DNA of 64,000 bases from Schinkia azotoformans LMG 9581 (lineage in GTDB: Bacteria; Bacillota; Bacilli; Bacillales; Bacillaceae_J): assembly GCF_000307855.1 (NCBI RefSeq), contig NZ_AJLR01000048.1:1-64000 (forward strand). The letters are read 5' to 3'. The position numbers were made by a program, and so were the translations under genes. Below the pieces are notes generated by a model. That model saw only the letters and a program-made list of their open reading frames with translations, searched no databases and was not told the DNA's origin. Positions 9,155 to 17,077 of the stretch are shown here, one piece after another. Every line of letters starts with the position of its first letter. Positions within the stretch are counted from its first letter, which is position 1.

Positions 9155-9420
9155 AGATTATTCAAGAGAGTTTAAATCAATACAAGAATCGTCAAGCTGT
9201 TCTAAATTATTATGAGGATGAAGAGTTAGTTCAAAGAGATGGGCTTGATTTTGAAATCATTCATGTAACTGACGCTGAAATACAATTTTTAATTGGCGAC
9301 AAAATTAAGGAAGCTATTGATTTATCAAAATATAAAACGTTTGAGCGCTCCAATGAGTTTTTCAAGAATTATTTCGAACTTAAAAACGGAGTCAATATTC
9401 TTCGCATTTATTTCCCATAA
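9139..9420 (+). CDS. Small unknown protein co-transcribed with the CGCGG gene
   Basis: 93-residue soluble protein starting at the ATG at 9139, inside the last codons of the CGCGG gene (16-nt overlap), so translation is probably coupled. It is rich in Glu, Lys and Ile, with a helical first half (IIQESLNQYKNRQAV) and a strand-rich C-terminus ending NGVNILRIYFP. There are no Cys residues and no motif I recognise. A terminator follows directly at 9422-9450, so this is a two-gene unit. Given the overlap and shared promoter it most likely works with the CGCGG protein; the role is unknown. Confidence 0.55.
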   Translation: METEIKIIQESLNQYKNRQAVLNYYEDEELVQRDGLDFEIIHVTDAEIQFLIGDKIKEAIDLSKYKTFERSNEFFKNYFELKNGVNILRIYFP

Positions 9421-9421
9421 A

Positions 9422-9450
9422 AAAACAGGAAGACACCCACTTCCTGTTTT
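9422..9450. terminator. Bidirectional terminator
   Basis: AAAACAGGAAG (9422-9432) pairs with CTTCCTGTTTT (9440-9450) around a 7-nt loop, between convergent genes; A/T-rich on both sides. Confidence 0.8.
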
Positions 9451-9463
9451 CCTCACTTCCTTC

Positions 9464-9949
9464 TTATATAAAAATATGAATTAGAAAGAATGTTAAAAAT
9501 ATAAATGCCATCCGCAGATGAAACAATCGCCTAAAACCAGATGCTTTTTTTCTCCTTAGCCACCCACTAAATAAATGAACCGATAATATCAGAATCGCCA
9601 ATATTCCACTCAGTTTTTTGATATCGATTATTTCTAGCGGATGAAAAGAAATCATAATAATCGCGTGAATACATATTAACGCCGTTGCTGTAATGGCAAT
9701 CGGAACATGAAACTTCATCATTTTTCTTGAGAAAAGCGCTAAAGTCTTCTTAATCCCCTTTGTTTTACTTTTACGAATAATTAAAAAGATAAAATACATA
9801 TTGACATTAATAATAAATAAAATTACCGCGATTACAGCAAAGGTTTTCCCAACAACAATAGCTGGTGAGGAATATTCTCTATGCCAAAAACTCCAAAAGA
9901 TAACAAGTAAAATAAAGAGTGCATTACTGATTAACCACCCTTTCACCAA
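9464..9949 (-). CDS. Membrane protein, possible b-type cytochrome-like
   Basis: 161-residue integral membrane protein with about five hydrophobic segments. Several helices carry a His in a helix context: KFHVPIAITA, CIHAIIMISF, SVHLFSGWLRR, LFHLRMAF and the terminal LIHIFI. Paired histidines in a small multi-helix protein recall cytochrome b561/ferric-reductase-like folds, so haem binding and a role in quinol or electron transfer is plausible. I do not recognise a named family. It lies between the CGCGG unit and the DUF2249 gene in the respiration block, and has its own terminator downstream (9422-9450). Confidence 0.55.
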   Translation of the reverse strand: MVKGWLISNALFILLVIFWSFWHREYSSPAIVVGKTFAVIAVILFIINVNMYFIFLIIRKSKTKGIKKTLALFSRKMMKFHVPIAITATALICIHAIIMISFHPLEIIDIKKLSGILAILILSVHLFSGWLRRKKASGFRRLFHLRMAFIFLTFFLIHIFI

Positions 9950-9974
9950 ATCCCCCCTTTTCTTATAGTATAAA

Positions 9975-10003
9975 AAAGGCTGACATTTTGGATGCCAGCC
10001 TTT
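9975..10003 (-). terminator. Terminator of the DUF2249 gene
   Basis: Interrupted stem AAAGGCTG/CAGCCTTT with an inner CAT/ATG pairing (9975-10003); on the minus strand a run of six T follows directly, fitting an intrinsic terminator just below the stop codon at 10011. Confidence 0.8.
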
Positions 10004-10010
10004 AATTCTA

Positions 10011-10241
10011 TTATTTTTTACCGATAGCTACACGCCATACATCAGGACCTTCTTCAAGGTATTCCCAAGTAAATTGCTCGGGTCTTTCCATCATAAATTG
10101 ATATTGTAATGGACGTGGATCATGGTCATTCGTTAACTCCATAAATTCACCAGGTTGTAGGCCATCAAATGTTTTGAAAATTACTGGATGCTTCTCTCTT
10201 GGTGGATAATCAGGTGCATTTACTTTTGCTGCAAATTCCAT
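10011..10241 (-). CDS. DUF2249 domain protein
   Basis: 76-residue soluble protein matching DUF2249: EKHPVIFKTFDGLQPGEFMELTNDHDPRPLQYQF and a C-terminal WEYLEEGPDVWRVAIGKK. This SirA/TusA-like small fold is often found beside NO reductase, hemerythrin and denitrification genes, but its biochemical role is not settled. Own promoter with a CRP/FNR-type site at -41.5 and own terminator, so it is a single-gene unit. AGGGGG lies ahead of the ATG at 10241. It sits directly downstream of the NO reductase gene on the same strand. Confidence 0.75.
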   Translation of the reverse strand: MEFAAKVNAPDYPPREKHPVIFKTFDGLQPGEFMELTNDHDPRPLQYQFMMERPEQFTWEYLEEGPDVWRVAIGKK

Positions 10242-10283
10242 TTTGTGTTCCCCCTATTGATGGTTTATTTTTATTATAATTCC

Positions 10284-10326
10284 ATTATGTCTGATTAATT
10301 AAACATAGGGTGTGTTTTATGTCACT
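10284..10326 (-). promoter_or_regulatory. CRP/FNR-like site and promoter of the DUF2249 gene
   Basis: TGTGT-N6-TCACT at 10311-10326 (8 of 10 positions of TGTGA-N6-TCACA). On the minus strand CATAAT (10289 down to 10284) is a -10 candidate with a start near 10277, putting the site centre (10318.5) at exactly -41.5. A second -10-like TATAAT occurs at 10278-10273. A 13-base part (TAGGGTGTGTTTT) recurs upstream of the NO reductase gene. Confidence 0.6.
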
Positions 10327-10377
10327 AATTCGACACTATTTTGTCACTTTTTTTATAAAAGTATCCCTTGAAATTTA

Positions 10378-12741
10378 TTAATCTTCGTCAATTGCTAAAT
10401 CTTTAACTGGTAATGGCTCGCCTTCTTGATGTGTTGGCTTACGTAGGTTGAAGATTGCTTTTACAGCCACATACATAATTAATAGTACACCAATTAAGAA
10501 AATTGTATCTGGAATCGCACGAATAGTAATTAAGTTTACTACAACATCTTGCTGTAAAAACTCTGGTGAACGTGACACCCAGTAACCTTTCATGAATGCC
10601 TCTTTTAATTGTAACCAACCAACTGGAAGTAATGAAATAGCAATCATTCCTGCTAAACCGATGTTCATTAACCAGCAAGAAATTTTAATAATTTTATCAT
10701 CCCATTTTTCTGGTTTAACAATATTACGTAAAGAGAACACTAGAACAGCAAGTGCGAAGAATCCATAAACACCCATCATTGATCCATGACCATGTGCTGG
10801 TGTTAAGAATTGACCGTGTTCAAAATAGCTTACTGCCGGTAAGTTGATTAGGAATCCTAATACCCCTGCACCAACTAAGTTCCAAATACCTACTGAAATT
10901 AAGAACCAGAAAGTTGATTTGTAAGGGAAATCAATCCCGCCATCTTTGACGATTTTATAATGCTCATATGCTTCTAAAATCAATAGTGTTAGTGGAATTA
11001 CTTCTAATGCTGAGAAAACAGCACCTAAGGCAATCCAAACTTCAGCAGAACCATTATAGTAGAAGTGGTGACCGATGCCAATCACACCGCTGCCTAATAA
11101 TAATGTAATTTGGAAATATAACGCTTTGATCGTTGAATTTTTTGTAACTAATCCAAGCTGTACTAATAAGAAACCAATAACGACTACAGCAAATACTTCA
11201 AAGATACCTTCTACCCATAAGTGGATAATCCACCAACGCCAGTAATCGGCCATTGTAAAATGTGTATCAGGGTTAATTAATAATGCGAATACGTAGAAAG
11301 CTGGAACAGCGATTGCTGAATAGAATAATAAGTGAATCAATCCACCCTTATCAGTTTCACGTTTCAAGCCAGCCTTAATCCCTCTAAATACAAGGAATAA
11401 CCAAATACCCATACCTGCGATTAAAATAAGCTGCCAAATACGGCCAAGTTCGATATATTCCCAACCATTATGTCCTAATAAGAACCAAAGGTTACCTAAT
11501 TTACCGTTTGCACCTAACCATTCACCGATCATTGAACCGAATACTAGAACAACTAGTGCCCAGAATAAAACGTCCACTAATAAACCTTGTTTCTTTGGTT
11601 CATGTCCGCCAACTAATGGAGCGATATACAGACCCATACCTAACCATGCTGTGGCAATCCAGAAAATTGCCAATTGAAGGTGGTATCCTTTAGTAATTGA
11701 GAAAGGTAAAATATCATGAATCCAAGTAATTCCAAAGAAGCTATCTGGTTCAATATAATAGTGAGCAAGAAGCGCACCAAACATGGACTGCACAAAGAAA
11801 AGAACAGCCACAACTGCGAAATATTTACCTACTTTAACTTGTGAATTTGTTACTGGTTGTTTACGTAAATCAATTTTCGGAAACTTACCATCCTCATAAG
11901 CCGGATGCATATCTAAATGATAGCGATAGAATACGAATAAAATGATACCAATAAATAGAATTAATAAAGTTACACTAACACCAGACCACCAAACAGCGGA
12001 TAGTCCCAGTGTATTGCCAGCATCTTCATAATAAGGCCAGTTGTTTGTATAAGTAATTTCGTCGCCTTGGCGCAATGTACTTGATAACCAAGCAGTCCAG
12101 AAGAAGAAATCGGAAATTTGTGTGATTTGATCACCTTCAGCTACATAAGCACGGTCTGTAGCAGGCATATGCTCTTCTTTAATTAAACCTGGTTTTAATC
12201 CCCAATTATCGCCATTTGTAAATACATCTTGGTAATAAGCTCTAACTTGTTCTAAACCATATACTTGCGCATCTGTTAAAGGTAATGTATCAGACTCTGC
12301 ATCATAGCGATTTTCACGCATTTCTTTGATGACTTGATCTTTAATAGCTGCTTGTTCATCAGCTGATAACTCTTTATACGGTGCTCCAAATTTTTCTTCA
12401 GCTCGAAAATCCTGCATACCTTCTGTATACACTTTTAATGCTTGAGCTGTATAATCAGGGCCCATATAAGAACCATGACCTAATACAGTACCATAATCCA
12501 TTAAGCCGTACTTTTGGAATACAGCCTGACCACCCATAATGGATGCCTTTGTAATTACAACATCACCACTAGGGCTCGTAATCTCAGTAGGTCTAGGTGC
12601 ATTGCCTTTAAAAATCCCATAGCCCCCTACTAATAAAACTGTAAAACTAATTAATAATGTGAAAACTAAAATTGATTTCATAAGGGCATTCTTTGAAGTT
12701 GGTTTAGATGCCGAATCTGTATCTAGTTTTCTTACACCCAT
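10378..12741 (-). CDS. norB: Quinol-dependent nitric oxide reductase (qNor)
   Basis: 787-residue single-chain NO reductase, reducing 2 NO to N2O with electrons from menaquinol. After an N-terminal helix, an extracytoplasmic domain replaces cytochrome c (HGSYMGPDYTAQ region, residues about 90-220), then about 12-13 membrane helices of the haem-copper oxidase type. Family motifs include HDILPFSITKGYHLQLAIFW, HLWVEGIFEVFAVVVIG with the Glu near FeB, GIGHHFYYNG and TPAHGHGSMMGVYGFFA. GGAGTG lies 7 nt before the ATG at 12741. It probably removes NO made during nitrate/nitrite reduction. No nitrite reductase is visible in the window. Confidence 0.95.
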   Translation of the reverse strand: MGVRKLDTDSASKPTSKNALMKSILVFTLLISFTVLLVGGYGIFKGNAPRPTEITSPSGDVVITKASIMGGQAVFQKYGLMDYGTVLGHGSYMGPDYTAQALKVYTEGMQDFRAEEKFGAPYKELSADEQAAIKDQVIKEMRENRYDAESDTLPLTDAQVYGLEQVRAYYQDVFTNGDNWGLKPGLIKEEHMPATDRAYVAEGDQITQISDFFFWTAWLSSTLRQGDEITYTNNWPYYEDAGNTLGLSAVWWSGVSVTLLILFIGIILFVFYRYHLDMHPAYEDGKFPKIDLRKQPVTNSQVKVGKYFAVVAVLFFVQSMFGALLAHYYIEPDSFFGITWIHDILPFSITKGYHLQLAIFWIATAWLGMGLYIAPLVGGHEPKKQGLLVDVLFWALVVLVFGSMIGEWLGANGKLGNLWFLLGHNGWEYIELGRIWQLILIAGMGIWLFLVFRGIKAGLKRETDKGGLIHLLFYSAIAVPAFYVFALLINPDTHFTMADYWRWWIIHLWVEGIFEVFAVVVIGFLLVQLGLVTKNSTIKALYFQITLLLGSGVIGIGHHFYYNGSAEVWIALGAVFSALEVIPLTLLILEAYEHYKIVKDGGIDFPYKSTFWFLISVGIWNLVGAGVLGFLINLPAVSYFEHGQFLTPAHGHGSMMGVYGFFALAVLVFSLRNIVKPEKWDDKIIKISCWLMNIGLAGMIAISLLPVGWLQLKEAFMKGYWVSRSPEFLQQDVVVNLITIRAIPDTIFLIGVLLIMYVAVKAIFNLRKPTHQEGEPLPVKDLAIDED

Positions 12742-12797
12742 TTATTTTCACTCCATTTTTTCGATATTAGTCCTACGGCGCGCCTTTCACAATGAAC

Positions 12798-12863
12798 ATC
12801 ATACAATCTTAAATAATATTAAGGTGTGATTTAAAACAACAGTAGGGTGTGTTTTTAATCACT
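12798..12863 (-). promoter_or_regulatory. Promoter region of norB with two CRP/FNR-like sites
   Basis: On the minus strand TATGAT (12803 down to 12798) is a -10 candidate with a start near 12791. TGTGA at 12825-12829 forms a good half-site whose full-site centre (12832.5) would be at -41.5, though the partner half is poor. A second, better site TGTGT-N6-TCACT lies at 12848-12863, centred 23 bp further upstream. TAGGGTGTGTTTT at 12843-12855 is shared with the DUF2249 promoter. No oxygen- or NO-sensing regulator is encoded in the window. Confidence 0.5.
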
Positions 12864-12983
12864 TAGCACTATACACATAGTGTTAATTGTAAAAACCTTT
12901 TAAAATTTTGCACAAATATACTCTCGTAGCCTGTTCCACAATCTGTTAAGATTAAATTAACATAAGAGAATAGGAGGGAAATC

Positions 12984-15047
12984 ATGGAGAATGTAAAAGA
13001 AGTCCGTTCGATTTGCGGTTACTGTGGAACAGGATGTGGATTAATTCTTGAAGTTAAGGATAATCAAATCATTAAAGTACGCGGTGACAAAGATGCCCCG
13101 GTAAATAAAGGGCAAACATGCGTGAAGGGAGCTTTTGCCTATAAATATGTACATGCGGAAGATAGACTAACTACTCCTCTCATTCGTAAAGCTGGTAAAC
13201 TAGTAGAGGCAACATGGGAGGAAGCACTTCAATTTATCGCTGATAAACTCTCAAGTATTAAAAAGCAATTTGGACCAACAGCTGTATCTATGTTTGCTTG
13301 TGCACGCACAACAAATGAATCAAATTATGTAACACAGAAATTTATGAGAGCAGTGATTGGCAGCAATAATATCGATGGCTGCAACCGTACTTGACACGCT
13401 CCGAGCGTTGCCGGTCTGGCAACTGTATTTGGTGACGGATCTCCAACAAGTACATTGGAAGATTTTGAGGAAGCAGATGTATTGCTACTAATGGGCTCTA
13501 ACACTACCGAAGCCCATCCTATTATTTCAAACCGGATGAAAAAAGCAGCTAAAAATGGATTAAAAATTATTGTGATCGACCCTCGAAAAATTGACATGGC
13601 GAAAGTGGCAGACCGTCACTTGCAAATCAATGTTGGATCAGATATCGCCTTAATGAACGCCATGATTCATATCATTTTAAAAGAAAAGCTATTCGATGAG
13701 GCTTATATCAAGAGAGTTACACTTGATCTAGATAAATTACAAAAACAAGTCGAGCTGTATACCCCTGCATATGCTGCAGCGATAACAGGTCTTACACCAG
13801 AGGAAATTGAGGAAACAGCCAGAATTTATGCGACTGCTGGGAATGCAATGATAGCGTATACATTAGGAATAACAGAGCATCATTGTGGGGTCAATAACGT
13901 ATTTGATATTGCCAACTTGGCCCTTTTAACAGGTCACATCGGTAAGAAAGGAAATGGCATTATGCCGCTTCGCGGACAAAATAATGTCCAAGGAGCAGGT
14001 GACATGGGTTGCTTGCCAAATCAGCTTCCTGGACCATTTCCGATTACAAATGATGAATACCGCAGACGTTATGAAGAAGCTTGGAATGTTACGATTGATG
14101 GGAAGTCAGGTGATACGCAGACACGTACATTTGAAAGAATGGAAAATGGCGATGTAAAAGCATTATATGTGATCGGTGAAAACCCATTAATGGCTGATGT
14201 TCATATGTCACACACAGAAAAGCTCTTAAAGAAATTAGATTTATTAGTTGTTCAGGATATTTTCCTTACTGAAACAGCTCAGTTAGCAGATGTTGTACTT
14301 CCTGCGCGGTCATGGGGGGAGGTTGACGGCACTTATACGAATACGGACCGCCGTATTCAAAGAGTTCGAACAGCCGTGGAATCTCATCCAAATGTTAAGG
14401 AAGATTGGCAGATTCTTTGTGAATTATCGACTTTAATGGGATACGAAATGAGCTATGAATCCAGCGAACAAATTTGGGATGAATTGCGGATTTTAGCCCA
14501 TGAGAAATATGGCGGCATGTCCTACGCCCGCCTTGATCGGGAATATTTCTTGCACTATCCTTGTCCGACAGAGGACCATCCGGGAACATTCATTTTACAC
14601 GAGCATTTACATGATGAAAATATTACGGATGCCAAAAAAGCACCATTTGTTCCAGTTGGTTATACAGCACCTATTGAAATTCCAGATGAGGACTATCCAT
14701 TTACACTAACAACTGGACGCCGTTATGAATCTTACAATACACATACACAGACTAGATATTATCCTGATAATGTAAAAATTAAGCAAACCGAAGAAACGGT
14801 GGATATCCATCCGGAGGATGCTGCTAAACTGGGCATTGTTGATGGTGAAGTTGTCGAAGTTTCTTCCCGTCGCGGCTCTTTAACGGTAAAAGCTAAAATT
14901 ACCGAACAAGTCGTACCCGGCTTAGTGTTTATGAGCTTCCATTGGAGTGATGTTCCAACAAACATCCTTACCATCAATGAATTTGACCCTATCTCAGGTA
15001 CAGCAGAATTTAAAGCTTGTGCAGTAAAAATAAAAGCCTTGCATTAA
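12984..15047 (+). CDS. fdhF: Selenocysteine-containing formate dehydrogenase
   Basis: 687-residue molybdopterin enzyme read through an in-frame TGA (13392-13394) as selenocysteine 137, oxidising formate to CO2. The N-terminal 4Fe-4S motif is C11-x2-C14-x3-C18 with C46 (TCVKG), as in FdhF-type enzymes. The segment GCNRT-U-HAPSVAGLATVFGDG matches the active-site motif where the family has Sec or Cys; the reading frame continues without interruption for 550 codons. Later bis-MGD motifs (GENPLMADV, VVLPARSWGEVDGTYTNTDRR, TTGRRYESYNTHTQ) are intact. It lacks the ferredoxin-like extension of Bacillus FdhA, so it is close in size to Escherichia coli FdhF. AGGAGGG precedes the ATG. No electron-transfer partner, fdhD or sel gene is nearby. 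Conventional gene callers will split it at the TGA. Confidence 0.92.
13407..13423 (+). promoter_or_regulatory. Bacterial SECIS element for Sec insertion
   Basis: GTTGCC (13407-13412), loop GGTCT (13413-13417), GGCAAC (13418-13423): a perfect 6-bp stem with the same GGUCU loop as the Escherichia coli fdhF SECIS. The first loop G lies 19 nt past the TGA, within the spacing used by SelB in bacteria. The element also encodes the conserved SVAGL residues. The bulged U of the E. coli stem is not evident. Confidence 0.85.
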
Positions 15048-15052
15048 TTTGA

Positions 15053-15085
15053 AAAACCGCTAAAAGTTTGTCTTTTAGCGGTTTT
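15053..15085. terminator. Terminator downstream of the formate dehydrogenase gene
   Basis: AAAACCGCTAAAA (15053-15065) pairs with TTTTAGCGGTTTT (15073-15085) around a 7-nt loop; T-rich on both strands, between convergent genes. Confidence 0.85.
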
Positions 15086-15110
15086 CTTATGTTTATAAAA
15101 AAGTCATTTA

Positions 15111-15314
15111 TTACTGTCCTCTTTTTCTACGATCAGTAACTTGTTCTCCCCCAATTCCCCAATTATCTGTTTCCACCTCATCAATAACGACAACTGTTGT
15201 TTGTGGATTTTTTCCCAACACATCTCTTAATAAATTAGTAGCACCTTCAATTAGTTGCTTCTTTTGTTCTGAGGTTACTCCCTCATTTGTTATTTTAATA
15301 TTTACATAAGGCAT
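15111..15314 (-). CDS. 4-oxalocrotonate tautomerase family protein
   Basis: 67-residue protein beginning MPYVNIKI, with the catalytic Pro that becomes N-terminal after Met removal. The rest follows the small tautomerase fold: a helix (SEQKKQLIEGATNLLRDVL), then VVVIDEVETDNWGIGGEQVTD. Members isomerise keto-enol acids in aromatic meta-cleavage, but Bacillus homologues are often of unknown substrate. Single gene, convergent with the formate dehydrogenase gene. GGAAAG-type ribosome site upstream of the ATG. Confidence 0.85.
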   Translation of the reverse strand: MPYVNIKITNEGVTSEQKKQLIEGATNLLRDVLGKNPQTTVVVIDEVETDNWGIGGEQVTDRRKRGQ

Positions 15315-15453
15315 AAAACGTCTTCCTTTCCTATCAATAAATTGATATCATATTTAGATGAATAGTTAATATATTGTACAATTATGATTAACTCATATAA
15401 TAGTACATTTCGTAGTTTATGTCACGCTACACTTCGTATTAGGAGGAACAATA

Positions 15454-16251
15454 ATGGACAAAACCTCAATAATCGGTATTATTTTGGGTATAGTAGCAGT
15501 TGGAGTTGGTATGTACTTTAAGGGAGTGGATCCAAGCGTACTTCTTAATCCAGCAGCGCTTTTAATTATCTTTGCCGGAACTGCAGCAGCGGTAACAATT
15601 GCCTTCCCTACAAATGAAATAAAAAATGTACCCAAATTGTTTAAAGTACTTTTCACTGAACAAAAGCTACAATCGCAGGAAGAGTATATTAAAATGTTTG
15701 TTGAATTTGCAACATTAGCCCGCAAAGAAGGCTTGTTATCATTGGAGGCTAAAGTTAATGAAATTGATGATCTTTTTTTAAAAAATGGCTTAAATTTAGC
15801 AATCGATGGTCAAAGTCCTGAATTCATCCGTGATGTCATGATGGAAGAAATAGAAGCAATGGAAGAAAGACATCTGGCAAATGCAGGGATTTTCTCTCAA
15901 GCTGGAATGTATGCTCCCACACTTGGGGTACTCGGAGCCGTTCTAGGACTAATAGCAGCATTGGGAAATATGGAGGATATCGAAGCTTTAGGACACGCCA
16001 TTGCCGCTGCCTTCGTTGCAACACTATTTGGTATCTTCACTGGTTATGTTCTTTGGCATCCATTTTCTAACAAATTGAAAAGGAAGTCAAAACAAGAAGT
16101 GAAAATCAAACAGTTAATTGTTGAAGGGGTACTTTCCGTGCAAGAGGGACAAGCTCCAGGAATTATTCAGCAAAAACTAGCATCCTATTTACCTATAAAT
16201 CAAAGAATTCAGTTTCTAGCACAAGGAGAAAAACAAGATGCGGAAAAATAA
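15454..16251 (+). CDS. motA: Flagellar motor stator protein MotA
   Basis: 265-residue inner-membrane proton-channel subunit of the flagellar stator. Four hydrophobic helices: two near the N-terminus (IIGIILGIVAVGVGM and the LLNPAALLIIFAGTAAAV stretch), a large cytoplasmic loop with the conserved RKEGLL and charged EEIEAMEERH region, and two C-terminal helices including the YAPTLGVLGAVLGLIAALG motif. Overall very like Bacillus subtilis MotA. AGGAGG precedes the ATG. Overlaps motB by 14 nt. Confidence 0.95.
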   Translation: MDKTSIIGIILGIVAVGVGMYFKGVDPSVLLNPAALLIIFAGTAAAVTIAFPTNEIKNVPKLFKVLFTEQKLQSQEEYIKMFVEFATLARKEGLLSLEAKVNEIDDLFLKNGLNLAIDGQSPEFIRDVMMEEIEAMEERHLANAGIFSQAGMYAPTLGVLGAVLGLIAALGNMEDIEALGHAIAAAFVATLFGIFTGYVLWHPFSNKLKRKSKQEVKIKQLIVEGVLSVQEGQAPGIIQQKLASYLPINQRIQFLAQGEKQDAEK

Positions 16252-17008
16252 AAAGAAGCACGAAGAAGAGCATGCAGATGAAACTTGGCTTGTTCCATAT
16301 TCTGATTTGTTGACTTTACTTTTAGCGCTTTTTATTGTACTTTTTGCGATGAGTTCTATTGATGCTGTTAAATTTTCACAAATGGCCCGTTCGTTTAACA
16401 GCACCTTCCAAGGGGGAACCGGGGTTATGAAATACCCAAGCCCATTCCAACAGACTACCAATGAAGGAGTAACAACCGATAGGGTTAAAAATAAGCAAAA
16501 TAGCCAAGCTGAGCAAGAAAAACAAGAAATGCTGGAAATAAAAGATAAAATGGATTCATACATTAATGCTAATAATCTTAATGTTCAATTGATGACATCC
16601 CTTACTCCTGAAGGTTTAATGCTAACATTAAGAAATGATATTCTATTTGATTCTGGAACAGCGCAAGTCCGCGCGCAGGATTATGAGATGGCTAAAGAAA
16701 TTTCGCAATTACTTGTGATGGACCACCCTAGGGAAGTTGTGATAAGTGGTCATACTGATAACGTACCTATCCATAATGCACAATTTGACTCGAATTGGCA
16801 CTTAAGTGTTATGCGGGCCGTTAACTTTATGAAAATCTTATTAGAAAATCAAAATTTAGATGCACAAAATTTTAGTGCAAAAGGCTTTGGAGAGTTTAAA
16901 CCTGTAGCAACAAACGATACTCCAGAAGGCCGTCTCTCTAATCGTCGTGTAGAAATATTAATCAAGTCTGTCGATCCGGAGCCAACCTCAGGCGAGGTTC
17001 AAAATTAG
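16238..17008 (+). CDS. motB: Flagellar motor stator protein MotB
   Basis: 256-residue stator subunit with one N-terminal membrane helix and a peptidoglycan-binding OmpA-like domain. The essential proton-carrying Asp is D23 in WLVPYSDLLTLLLALF. The C-terminal domain carries ISGHTDNVPI and NRRVEILI motifs, typical of wall binding. The sequence fits proton-type MotB rather than sodium-type MotS. The start lies inside motA with AAGGAG 9 nt upstream, so the two are translationally coupled. The linker (residues about 85-110) is rich in Lys, Gln and Glu. Confidence 0.95.
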   Translation: MRKNKKKHEEEHADETWLVPYSDLLTLLLALFIVLFAMSSIDAVKFSQMARSFNSTFQGGTGVMKYPSPFQQTTNEGVTTDRVKNKQNSQAEQEKQEMLEIKDKMDSYINANNLNVQLMTSLTPEGLMLTLRNDILFDSGTAQVRAQDYEMAKEISQLLVMDHPREVVISGHTDNVPIHNAQFDSNWHLSVMRAVNFMKILLENQNLDAQNFSAKGFGEFKPVATNDTPEGRLSNRRVEILIKSVDPEPTSGEVQN

Positions 17009-17038
17009 AATATAAATTCTGATAGTACTAAAAATACA

Positions 17039-17070
17039 AGGGGCTGACATCATTTAATGTCAGCCCTTTT
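17039..17070. terminator. Terminator between motB and ypcP
   Basis: GGGCTGACAT (17041-17050) pairs with ATGTCAGCCC (17057-17066), extended by AAG/TTT, with TTTT to 17070; between convergent genes. Confidence 0.85.
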
Positions 17071-17077
17071 GAAAAGG

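Noticed and set aside
12867-12882. CACTATACACATAGTG palindrome between norB and fdhF as an operator
   Set aside because: A symmetric 16-mer, but it shares no motif with other promoters here beyond CACTAT and no position relative to a promoter is supported; left unassigned.
13392-13394. TGA as a frameshift or pseudogene stop in the formate dehydrogenase gene
   Set aside because: The frame is unchanged on both sides, all family motifs persist, and a SECIS-like hairpin follows, so recoding is the better explanation.
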